From a virus, in IMG/VR virus record IMGVR_UViG_3300035698_033779, positions 1-20,585 of that record: a DNA stretch of 20,585 bases; one strand, 5' to 3'. A program made the position numbers and the translations under genes. The first letter of the stretch is position 1, and every line of letters begins with the position of its first letter. Positions 13,323-18,170 of this stretch are shown piece by piece. The notes under the pieces are model-generated. The model did no database searches, was not told the DNA's origin, and saw only the letters and a program-made list of their open reading frames with translations.

Positions 13323-13499
13323 ATGCCAAGAGGTGACAAAACAGGACCAGATGGTGATGGACCTAAAACTGGAAGAGGTTTAGGAAACTGTACTGACACT
13401 AAGAAAACAACTACTAAAAAAGATAGTTTTGGTGGTTGGGAAAGAGTAATACCTTCAGGACGTAAAGGTCGTGGTGGAAACAGAAACGGAAGGAAATAG
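13323..13499 (+). CDS. DUF5320-like small Gly/Arg-rich protein, 58 aa
   Basis: MPRGDKTGPDGDGPKTGRG followed by LGNC resembles the start of DUF5320 proteins (MPRGDGTGPxGxGPMTGRGxGxC), from memory of that family. The C-terminal part is basic (SGRKGRGGNRNGRK). AAAGGAG lies 8 nt before the ATG; the stop is TAG and its Trp is TGG. It lies between the GIY-YIG gene and tRNA-His. The family's function is unknown, so none is assigned. Confidence 0.7.
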   Translation: MPRGDKTGPDGDGPKTGRGLGNCTDTKKTTTKKDSFGGWERVIPSGRKGRGGNRNGRK

Positions 13500-13528
13500 T
13501 AAGAAGTAAAACTATGTTTAGGTTTTAT

Positions 13529-13604
13529 GGTGATAGTAGCTTAAGTGGTAAAGCTCAAGATTGTGGATCTTGCAGATGCGGGTTCGGTACCGTCTATCAC
13601 CCCA
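13529..13604 (+). tRNA. tRNA-His (GUG)
   Basis: Encodes the extra G-1 paired with C73, the His hallmark, on acceptor GTGATAG/CTATCAC. Anticodon arm CAAGA-TTGTGGA-TCTTG. The T arm is slightly irregular (GCGG/CCGT with an 8-nt loop). CCA encoded. Confidence 0.9.
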
Positions 13605-13613
13605 AATTTTTAT

Positions 13614-13689
13614 TGCCCAGTGGCCAATTTGGTAAGGCAATGCGCTGTTAACGCAAAGAATGTCGGTTCAATCCCGACCTGGGCAGCCA
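13614..13689 (+). tRNA. tRNA-Asn (GUU)
   Basis: Acceptor TGCCCAG/CTGGGCA, anticodon loop CTGTTAA, T arm GTCGG-TTCAATC-CCGAC, discriminator G as for Asn, CCA encoded. Confidence 0.93.
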
Positions 13690-13696
13690 TTTTCAT

Positions 13697-13784
13697 GGGT
13701 AGGTATAAGCTAATTGGTTAGGCGTGGTGGCTGTAACCCACTCCCCGAAAGGGGCTGGAAGTTCGAGTCTTCCCCTACCCACCA
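13697..13784 (+). tRNA. tRNA-Tyr (GUA)
   Basis: Acceptor GGGTAGG/CCTACCC, anticodon loop CTGTAAC, long variable arm CCCC-GAAA-GGGG as expected for bacterial Tyr, T arm GGAAG/CTTCC, CCA encoded. Confidence 0.94.
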
Positions 13785-13937
13785 ATTTTCTCTAGTGTAG
13801 CTCATTAGGGAAAACAGAGAGAAGCATCAACCTTGGACTCACACTAGTCTCTGATTCTAGGGCCCCAAACTTCTTGAGGATTGTAGGCAAACTCCATGGG
13901 TTGAAATCCCTTAAAAGCTTACGCCAAATTTTTATAT
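13785..13937 (+). ncRNA. Unassigned structured spacer inside the tRNA array
   Basis: 153 bases between tRNA-Tyr and the UUC tRNA, far longer than other spacers here (0-18 nt). It holds CTAGTGT (13792) with ACACTAG (13841), a competing nested set GTGTAG/TTACGC, TTAGGG/CCCTTAA and ACCTTGGA/TCCATGGGT, and a T-arm-like GGG-TTGAAAT-CCC. It begins like a tRNA (GTAGCTCATTAGGG) and ends ACGCCA. It may be an interrupted tRNA or another folded RNA; I cannot assign it. Confidence 0.4.
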
Positions 13938-14024
13938 GCTCCTGATGACTAATTGGCAGGTTACCAGACTTTCACTCTGGTCCCATTATAGGGGAAGCGG
14001 GTTCGAGCCCCGTCGGGAGTACCA
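13938..14024 (+). tRNA. Class II tRNA with UUC anticodon (nominal tRNA-Glu)
   Basis: Acceptor GCTCCTG/CGGGAGT, three-pair D stem, anticodon arm CCAGA-CTTTCAC-TCTGG, discriminator A, CCA encoded. The variable arm is long (CCC...GGG), as in Leu, Ser or Tyr tRNAs, whereas bacterial tRNA-Glu is class I. The body is closer to the tRNA-Leu of this array. It is the only UUC tRNA in the window. Confidence 0.8.
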
Positions 14025-14028
14025 ACTG

Positions 14029-14080
14029 AACAGGGAAGGGGAGACTCTCTAAAACGGAATGCCTTTTTCCTGTTTCTTTT
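14029..14080 (+). terminator. Probable terminator overlapping the next promoter
   Basis: AACAGGGAAGG (14029) pairs with CTTTTTCCTGTT with G-U pairs, then a T-rich run that is also the upstream box of the promoter at 14072. It would end the tRNA array transcript. Confidence 0.55.
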
Positions 14081-14102
14081 TTTTAATTTTCCTTTATATT
14101 AT
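14072..14102 (+). promoter_or_regulatory. Phage promoter, class A
   Basis: GTTTCTTTTT at 14072 and TTATATTAT at 14094, 22 nt apart. It drives the 56-aa gene and tRNA-Trp behind it. Confidence 0.8.
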
Positions 14103-14129
14103 GTATATATCTTAAAAAGGGAGAATTAA

Positions 14130-14300
14130 ATGGACATAGTAATTAAATTTTATTGTAAAGCATGTAATACTGATCAAGTAGCAAAAGATCCTGATTTTTG
14201 TACTGCAGAGTCAAAAGAATATGGTCGGGAATCTCATCAAATATATGTAGAATATGCTTGTCCCAATTGTGGAAAAGTTCATTACGAAGAAGTATATTAA
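14130..14300 (+). CDS. Small zinc-binding protein, 56 aa
   Basis: MDIVIKFYCKACNTDQVAKD, later EYACPNCGKVHYEEVY: two CxxC pairs about 33 residues apart, consistent with a zinc ribbon. GGGAGAA lies before the ATG at 14130. The stop is TAA. tRNA-Trp follows within 25 bases and is probably in the same transcript. The partner and role are not shown. Confidence 0.7.
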   Translation: MDIVIKFYCKACNTDQVAKDPDFCTAESKEYGRESHQIYVEYACPNCGKVHYEEVY

Positions 14301-14324
14301 AAGAAAAAGATGAAAAAAATATTT

Positions 14325-14397
14325 AGATCTGTAGCACAATTGATAGTGCATTGGTCTCCAAAACCAAAGGTTGTAGGTTCAAGTCCTATCAGATCTG
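14325..14397 (+). tRNA. tRNA-Trp (CCA), no encoded 3' CCA
   Basis: Acceptor AGATCTG/CAGATCT, D arm GCAC/GTGC, anticodon arm TTGGT-CTCCAAA-ACCAA, discriminator G. One C follows, then an HDV-like ribozyme. The anticodon CCA reads UGG; it is not the UCA anticodon expected to read UGA as Trp. Confidence 0.93.
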
Positions 14398-14398
14398 C

Positions 14399-14465
14399 GC
14401 TCAGTTTATAAACTAAACCTCTACGTGGTACTGAGTAGAAACAGATAAAGCTGGCTAATTAGTTC
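14399..14465 (+). ncRNA. HDV-like (theta-type) self-cleaving ribozyme 3, after tRNA-Trp
   Basis: P1 GCUCAGU (14399-14405) with ACUGAGU (14430-14436), G-U at the cut site. P2 AACTAA (14411-14416) with TTAGTT (14459-14464). P3 ACC/GGT around L3 TCTACGT. P1.1 is CU with AG, where the other copies have CC with GG, so the pairing covaries. P4 CAG-ATAAAG-CTG. J4/2 GGCTAA with the catalytic C at 14455. Predicted cut after C14398. It heads the second GIY-YIG cassette. Confidence 0.9.
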
Positions 14466-14471
14466 GATTAA

Positions 14472-14493
14472 AAGTTTGAATTAATTTAAACTT
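14472..14493 (+). repeat. AT-rich hairpin, second copy
   Basis: AAGTTTGAAT-TA-ATTTAAACTT, 10 bp, matching the hairpin at 12555 with the G-U pair on the other strand. Confidence 0.6.
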
Positions 14494-14494
14494 C

Positions 14495-14510
14495 TGATAT
14501 TTATTATTAA
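14495..14510 (+). promoter_or_regulatory. Probable promoter, class B
   Basis: TGATATTTATTATTAA followed by AAGGAA, in the same place as the element before the first GIY-YIG gene. Confidence 0.5.
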
Positions 14511-14528
14511 AAGGAATTTAAATTAAAA

Positions 14529-15194
14529 ATGTATTATATTTACAAAACAACAAACAAAATAAACAACAAAATCTATATTGGGATTCACAAATCAAATGAT
14601 ATTGAAAATGATAGATATTCGGGATCAGGAAAATTATTGAAATACTCAATCAAAAAACATGGAATTGATAAATTTGAAAGAAAAATTTTATTTGAATTTA
14701 CAGAAAAAGAAAAAGCCTATCAAAAAGAAGCTGAAATAGTTGATCAAATGTTTATTGCCAGATTAGATACTTACAATATTAAATTAGGTGGTGAAGGTGG
14801 ATGAGACTATTTAAATTCAACAGGTCTAAATAGAAAAAATCACAACACTAAAGAATTTTACAGCAAAATGAGCAATGCAGGAAATGTTGGTGGAATTAGT
14901 TTAGCTAATAAACTAAAAGAGCAACCAGCTTGAGCTGAAGAGATTAGAGAAAAGATATCTAATGCACTAAAGCTTTATTATGAAAGTCATGATGCATCAT
15001 TTTTGAACAAACATCACTCTGAAGAAACTAAAAAGAAAATGTCTTTAGCGAAAAAAGGGAAGTACCTAGGTAGAGACAACTCACAGTATGGTACTTGCTG
15101 GATTATGAATGAAGAATTAAAGCAAAGCAAAAAAATTAAAAAAGATGATCTTAATAATTGGGTTTGCAGAGGATGAATTAAAGGTAGAAAGATA
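14529..15194 (+). CDS. GIY-YIG homing endonuclease with three in-frame TGA (Trp) codons
   Basis: Paralogue of the gene at 12616 with the same architecture: GIY-YIG core in residues 1-90 (MYYIYKTTNKINNKIYIGIH; LDTYNIKLGGEGG), then NUMOD3-like repeats (SEETKKKMSLAKKGK). TGA at 14802, 14931 and 15174 stands for Trp (GGEGG-W-DYLN, QPA-W-AEEI, CRG-W-IKVER). Two further Trp codons are TGG (TC-W-IMN and NN-W-VC). It has 221 aa and ends at TAA 15192. The last residues, WIKVER, differ from the sister's WKKGRKINF, and one lost A would explain this as a small frameshift at the tail. It probably has the same activity as its paralogue. Confidence 0.88.
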
Positions 15195-15201
15195 AAGTAA
15201 T

Positions 15202-15232
15202 GGTTGCTTTTTATCATAAATTGATTATATTA
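15202..15232 (+). promoter_or_regulatory. Phage promoter, class A, before tRNA-like RNAs
   Basis: GTTGCTTTTT at 15202 and TTATATTAT at 15224, 22 nt apart. An ATG sits at 15238 but its 24-codon frame (with one TGA) runs through the first tRNA-like element, so the promoter more likely serves the RNAs. Confidence 0.75.
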
Positions 15233-15262
15233 TTACTATGAATAAAAGAAGAATAAGTACCA

Positions 15263-15343
15263 GGGGATGTATTAGGAATGATTGAACACAAACCAACAAA
15301 TGGAATGTTTAATCAGAGAGTTCGATTCTCTCCATCTCCACCA
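15263..15343 (+). ncRNA. tRNA-like element 1, resembling a tmRNA acceptor domain
   Basis: Acceptor GGGGATG/CATCTCC with G3-U70 (the alanine signal), T arm GAGAG-TTCGATT-CTCTC, discriminator A and encoded CCA. Between them there is no normal D or anticodon arm. Instead, AATGATTGAACA leads into a helix, TTGAACA/TGTTTAA, with a 17-nt loop. The 5' part resembles the GATTCGAC region of tmRNA. It could be a reduced tmRNA-like domain or a decayed tRNA. Confidence 0.5.
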
Positions 15344-15354
15344 ACTTTATTTAT

Positions 15355-15421
15355 GGGGGTGAAATGATTCGACTAGGTATTGTATATTTAGGACTCGGGT
15401 TCGATCCCGACACCTCCACCA
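15355..15421 (+). ncRNA. tRNA-like element 2, minimal tmRNA-type acceptor domain
   Basis: 67 nt. Acceptor GGGGGTG/CACCTCC with G3-U70, discriminator A, CCA encoded. It carries the tmRNA-type sequence GATTCGA (15366-15372) where a D loop would be, an 8-bp helix CTAGGTAT-TGT-ATATTTAG in the place of tmRNA helix P2, then GAC and a T arm TCGGG-TTCGAT-CCCGA. No tag reading frame or pseudoknots are present. It looks like the alanine-accepting domain of tmRNA closed by a 3-nt loop. Confidence 0.6.
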
Positions 15422-15445
15422 ATTTTAGAAGAAAGAAAGTAAATT

Positions 15446-15637
15446 ATGAATAAGTATTATGTACAGTTATATCCAGAGACTTTAATACATAATGAAAAAA
15501 TAAACCATGGATCAATATTTACTGTTGAATCAAATGATCTCAAGTTTTACTTTGATGAAAATGGTTTTATATATTTCAATCGAAATATTGAATGGATTGT
15601 ACCAGAATTAGAATATAAATTAAAAATGATTAAATAA
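15446..15637 (+). CDS. Small protein with W-I-V-P-E-x-E-Y-K-L motif (subfamily B)
   Basis: 63 aa: MNKYYVQLYPETLIHN, beta-rich centre, ending NIEWIVPELEYKLKMIK. First of ten genes with this C-terminal block, in which the KLKLL-type tail follows W-[IV]-[IV]-P-E-x-E-Y. AGAAAG lies before the ATG. It is isolated between tRNA genes. Function unknown. Confidence 0.73.
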   Translation: MNKYYVQLYPETLIHNEKINHGSIFTVESNDLKFYFDENGFIYFNRNIEWIVPELEYKLKMIK

Positions 15638-15653
15638 GATGTAAGAATATAAG

Positions 15654-15729
15654 GGGCCTGTAGTTCTAACGGGAGAACAACTCCCTTGCACGGAGAAGGT
15701 TGAGAGTTCGAGCCTCTCCAGGTCCACCA
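15654..15729 (+). tRNA. tRNA-Ala (UGC)
   Basis: Acceptor GGGCCTG/CAGGTCC contains G3-U70, the Ala identity pair. Anticodon loop CTTGCAC, T arm GAGAG/CTCTC, CCA encoded. Confidence 0.95.
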
Positions 15730-15743
15730 AATTATAAATATGT

Positions 15744-15830
15744 GCCGATGTGGTGAAATTGGAATATACGCTGGATTTAGGATCCAGTGGCAGAAATGTC
15801 GTGAGAGTTCGAGCCTCTCCATCGGTACCA
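15744..15830 (+). tRNA. tRNA-Leu (UAG)
   Basis: Acceptor GCCGATG/CATCGGT, anticodon arm CTGGA-TTTAGGA-TCCAG, long variable arm, T arm GAGAG/CTCTC, CCA encoded. Confidence 0.94.
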
Positions 15831-15847
15831 AATTTCAAAATTTTTAA

Positions 15848-15922
15848 GCGGGCTTAGTTTAATTGGTAAAATAAGTGGCTTCCAACCATTGGTCAGGGGA
15901 TCGTAACCCCTAGCCCGCTCCA
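15848..15922 (+). tRNA. tRNA-Gly (UCC)
   Basis: Acceptor GCGGGCT/AGCCCGC, anticodon arm AGTGG-CTTCCAA-CCATT, T arm AGGGG-ATCGTAA-CCCCT, discriminator U as for Gly, CCA encoded. Confidence 0.93.
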
Positions 15923-15931
15923 TTTTCATAT

Positions 15932-16008
15932 GCCCGATTAGCTCAATTTGGGAGAGCACTTCCCTTACAAGGAATAGGTTACTAGTTCAAGTCTAGTATC
16001 GGGTACCA
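15932..16008 (+). tRNA. tRNA-Val (UAC)
   Basis: Acceptor GCCCGAT/ATCGGGT, D arm GCTC/GAGC, anticodon loop CTTACAA, T arm ACTAG/CTAGT, CCA encoded. Confidence 0.94.
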
Positions 16009-16021
16009 TTTTTATTTATAC

Positions 16022-16105
16022 GGAGAGTTCGTCAGTAGGGAGACACGCTGTCTTGAAAACAGTCGCCTTTAGGGGTTGTAGGTTCGAGTCCTATGCTCTC
16101 CGCCA
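16022..16105 (+). tRNA. tRNA-Ser (UGA)
   Basis: Acceptor GGAGAGT/GCTCTCC, anticodon loop CTTGAAA, long variable arm, discriminator G as for Ser, CCA encoded. Abuts the next tRNA directly. Confidence 0.93.
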
Positions 16106-16182
16106 GCGCCAGTGGCTTAATCGGTTAAAGCACTCGACTGATATTCGAGAGAGCGGTGGTTCGATTCCACCCTGGCGCACCA
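16106..16182 (+). tRNA. tRNA-Ile (GAU)
   Basis: Acceptor GCGCCAG/CTGGCGC, D arm GCTT/AAGC, anticodon arm CTCGA-CTGATAT-TCGAG, T arm GGTGG/CCACC, CCA encoded. Confidence 0.95.
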
Positions 16183-16185
16183 ATT

Positions 16186-16265
16186 CTGGACCAAAGAGAG
16201 TGGCATTTCAACTAAGTTTCCTCCAAACTTAGTTGATTATTAGACCCGGTTCTTTGGTCCAGCCA
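16186..16265 (+). ncRNA. tRNA-sized two-helix RNA ending in CCA
   Basis: CTGGACCAAAGA (16186-16197) pairs perfectly with TCTTTGGTCCAG (16251-16262), 12 bp. Inside is a perfect 10-bp hairpin AACTAAGTTT-CCTCC-AAACTTAGTT (16210-16234). No D or T arm is present. If the acceptor is taken as TGGACCA/TGGTCCA, then G and CCA follow exactly as in a tRNA. It stands between tRNA-Ile genes in the array, so it may be processed and aminoacylated or may be a decoy. No known class is recognised. Confidence 0.5.
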
Positions 16266-16273
16266 CCTTTTTT

Positions 16274-16350
16274 GCGAGTGTAACTCAGTCGGTCAGAGAT
16301 CCGGGCTTATATCTCGGAAGTCGAAGGTTCAATTCCTTCCACTCGTACCA
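16274..16350 (+). tRNA. tRNA-Ile (UAU)
   Basis: Acceptor GCGAGTG/CACTCGT, anticodon arm CCGGG-CTTATAT-CTCGG, T arm GAAGG/CCTTC, CCA encoded. UAU reads the AUA codon, which is frequent in this AT-rich genome, and is uncommon in bacteria. Confidence 0.9.
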
Positions 16351-16355
16351 GATTT

Positions 16356-16441
16356 GCTCCTGTTGACAAAGTGGTGAAGTCAGCGTTCTCAAAAATCGTC
16401 CCTGAAATGGGTTGAGAGTTCGACACTCTCCAGGAGCACCA
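16356..16441 (+). tRNA. tRNA-Leu (CAA)
   Basis: Acceptor GCTCCTG/CAGGAGC, anticodon loop CTCAAAA, long variable arm CCCTGAAATGGG, T arm GAGAG/CTCTC, CCA encoded. Confidence 0.92.
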
Positions 16442-16460
16442 TTTTTAATTAAATTTTTAT

Positions 16461-16548
16461 TGCGCAGTCGAGAAGGGGTTTCTCACTAGTCTCATAAGCT
16501 AGCTGTGATAAAACACTTACGGTGGTTCGAGTCCATCCTGCGCAACCA
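16461..16548 (+). tRNA. Class II tRNA with CAU anticodon (nominal tRNA-Met)
   Basis: Acceptor TGCGCAG/CTGCGCA, D arm GAGA/TCTC, anticodon arm CTAGT-CTCATAA-GCTAG, T arm GGTGG/CCATC, discriminator A, CCA encoded. The variable region is about 18 nt with GTG/CAC pairing, a class II arm not expected for Met, initiator or Ile2 tRNAs. The charging enzyme is uncertain. Confidence 0.8.
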
Positions 16549-16553
16549 ACTAC

Positions 16554-16630
16554 GTCTCTGTAGCTCAACTGGATAGGGCACAGCACTTCTAATGCTGCGG
16601 TTGAAGGTTCGAATCCTTCCAGAGACGCCA
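16554..16630 (+). tRNA. tRNA-Arg (UCU)
   Basis: Acceptor GTCTCTG/CAGAGAC, anticodon arm CAGCA-CTTCTAA-TGCTG, T arm GAAGG/CCTTC, discriminator G, CCA encoded. Reads AGA, the main Arg codon here. Confidence 0.95.
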
Positions 16631-16641
16631 TTTATTTTTCG

Positions 16642-16672
16642 GTTTCTTTTTTTCAAATTTCTGTTATATTAT
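16642..16672 (+). promoter_or_regulatory. Phage promoter, class A
   Basis: GTTTCTTTTT at 16642 and TTATATTAT at 16664, 22 nt apart, upstream of the 65-aa gene. Confidence 0.8.
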
Positions 16673-16712
16673 CAATGTATATATATATAAATAAAGGAAA
16701 GGAGATTCACAA

Positions 16713-16910
16713 ATGTCTTTAAGTAAAGCAATAAAATCAGGCAAAGAACATCGAAAAGAATATCACGGTTCAAAAAGATTTGATAGTACTTGCTGCAATC
16801 ATGGATCTTGTGGTTATTGTGAAGATAATAGAACTAAGAAATTAAGAGAAAAAGCAAAAGAACTAGATAAAGAAGCAAATTTTATAGTTAATTTTATTGA
16901 AAAGAAGTAA
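16713..16910 (+). CDS. Small Cys-rich protein, 65 aa
   Basis: MSLSKAIKSGKEHRKEYHG, then FDSTCCNHGSCGYCEDNRT, then a charged helix (KLREKAKELDKEANFIVN). The CC-x4-C-x2-C cluster with nearby His residues suggests metal binding. AAAGGAGA lies before the ATG. Stop TAA. First gene of a transcription unit that continues into subfamily B genes. No family with known function is recognised. Confidence 0.72.
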   Translation: MSLSKAIKSGKEHRKEYHGSKRFDSTCCNHGSCGYCEDNRTKKLREKAKELDKEANFIVNFIEKK

Positions 16911-16916
16911 TATACA

Positions 16917-17267
16917 ATGGACAATAATGTAACTGCTTACTATATTAAGCTGAAGCCTTATGTAGAAATTTATACATCACATTTAAATGAAGAATCATTT
17001 ATATTAAATTCTGATCATATTGCATGGGATGGTCCTGATTCTAAAGACATTTCTTTCTATTTTGAAATGAAAATTTATTGTGATGGATTTTACAAGTTTG
17101 TTGAACAGAGTTTTACAATGAGCAGCTATAAATATGTAACGGTTCACCCAAATACTTCAGCTAATTGGTATGTTATTGATGAATGGATTGAGACTAAATA
17201 TACAGAATTAGAATATAAGTTTTTATTGTTGAATGGTAGAATATGACGAAAAGATATGCAGGACTAG
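16917..17267 (+). CDS. Subfamily B small protein, ends near a TGA
   Basis: Begins MDNNVTAYYIKLKPYVEIY and has the family block WIETKYTELEYKFLLLNGRI. The first in-frame TGA is at 17244, overlapping the ATG of the next gene (ATGA). With UGA as Trp it runs seven residues more, WRKDMQD, to TAG 17265. I give the longer end to match the genome's code, but TGA could be the stop here. Function unknown. Confidence 0.68.
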
Positions 17268-17524
17268 TCAAAGATTTGTATAAACTTACAAAAAATGAAG
17301 CAGAAGGTTTAAATCAAGATGGGAAAATGCATGTTTATTCGGGTAAAATCCTTATCATGACTAAATACCAAGGTGATTCATACGAAGATGTAAACCTCAG
17401 TGGTAGTGTACCAGATTGGCCAAATCATAAATGGACTTGGAGACCTAAGTGGTTTGAATGGATAATTCCAGAAGCAGAATATAAATTAAGATTATTAGTA
17501 GCTGAAGATGAATGTAAAAAATAA
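17243..17524 (+). CDS. Subfamily B small protein with EAEYKLRLL tail
   Basis: 93 aa: MTKRYAGLVKDLYKLTKNE, ending WFEWIIPEAEYKLRLLVAEDECKK. Its ATG overlaps the previous gene. tRNA-Phe begins just behind its TAA, so mRNA and tRNA share a transcript. Function unknown. Confidence 0.74.
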   Translation: MTKRYAGLVKDLYKLTKNEAEGLNQDGKMHVYSGKILIMTKYQGDSYEDVNLSGSVPDWPNHKWTWRPKWFEWIIPEAEYKLRLLVAEDECKK

Positions 17525-17526
17525 AT

Positions 17527-17603
17527 GGCCCGATAACTCAGTTGGTCAGAGTGCTTGCTTGAAGCGCAAGAAGTCGAAGGATCGAGACCTTCTCGGGCCA
17601 CCA
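17527..17603 (+). tRNA. tRNA-Phe (GAA)
   Basis: Acceptor GGCCCGA/TCGGGCC, D arm ACTC/GAGT, anticodon arm CTTGC-TTGAAGC-GCAAG, T arm GAAGG-ATCGAGA-CCTTC, CCA encoded. It lies between two subfamily B genes. Confidence 0.95.
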
Positions 17604-17625
17604 TTTTTTTAATAAGGAGCGAAGA

Positions 17626-17895
17626 ATGATAAAAACTTTTTATGCATATGTTTCAAAAGATTCACCTCGCAGCAATTTCAACAGTGAAGGGATGATGGAT
17701 AAACATATTGGAACTGTAATTAAAGTGTTTCGGATAACCAATAATGAAGTGTCACATTCAACCTTAAACTTCAAGCCAACCTATAAACAAGAGTATATGC
17801 ATAATGGTAAAATATCTTATTGGATTTATTTAAAAGAAGATTTAGAATGGACCATAACAGAAGCTGAATATAAACTAAGATTAATAAAAGGTTAA
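17626..17895 (+). CDS. Subfamily B small protein with EAEYKLRLI tail
   Basis: 89 aa: MIKTFYAYVSKDSPRSNFN, ending LEWTITEAEYKLRLIKG. AAGGAG precedes the ATG by 7 nt. Function unknown. Confidence 0.74.
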   Translation: MIKTFYAYVSKDSPRSNFNSEGMMDKHIGTVIKVFRITNNEVSHSTLNFKPTYKQEYMHNGKISYWIYLKEDLEWTITEAEYKLRLIKG

Positions 17896-17900
17896 GAATT

Positions 17901-18170
17901 TTGAAACCAAATAAGAAAAAAATATTTTATGGATTTCTATCAAAGGAATTCATTGGAATAGTATTGGACTTGCAAAAGTCTCAGAAAGAGAAATCTGATT
18001 ATTACTCAATAATAAAAGAGAAAGGCACAATTATTCTCAAACTAAATATGCTAGGGAATGATTTCTATGATTCAGCAGTTGGAATTTGGTCTGGTGAAGG
18101 CTTTGATAAAATAATTGGTGAAACTGAATACAGATTGTATTTATTGACAGGTTCTGAAGATGAGAAATAG
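17901..18170 (+). CDS. Subfamily B small protein with ETEYRLYLL tail
   Basis: 89 aa from a TTG start five bases after the previous stop; AAAAGG lies about 12 nt upstream. Begins MKPNKKKIFYGFLSKEFIG, ends IIGETEYRLYLLTGSEDEK with TAG. The F-Y-G-[FYL] start is shared with neighbours (YYGYFSD, KYFYGKL, KIFYGLV). Function unknown. Confidence 0.72.
   Translation: MKPNKKKIFYGFLSKEFIGIVLDLQKSQKEKSDYYSIIKEKGTIILKLNMLGNDFYDSAVGIWSGEGFDKIIGETEYRLYLLTGSEDEK

Noticed and set aside
13091-13399. Reverse-strand open frame of 102 codons, Phe/Leu-rich
   Set aside because: It is the mirror of A-rich coding sequence of the GIY-YIG and DUF5320-like genes; no start signal.
14311-14412. Short ATG frame running through tRNA-Trp
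   Set aside because: It overlaps the tRNA and ribozyme completely and has only a weak upstream signal.
15238-15312. 24-codon frame (MNKRRISTRGC...) directly behind a promoter
   Set aside because: It reads into the first tmRNA-like element and contains one TGA; it could be a leader or tag, but nothing supports translation.
15547-16631. Reverse-strand open frames with GWTRTTVSVLSQ- and GFEPSTAALEVLCPIQLSYR-like peptides
   Set aside because: These are antisense translations of tRNA genes, a well-known source of false proteins; the forward strand holds clear tRNAs at the same places.
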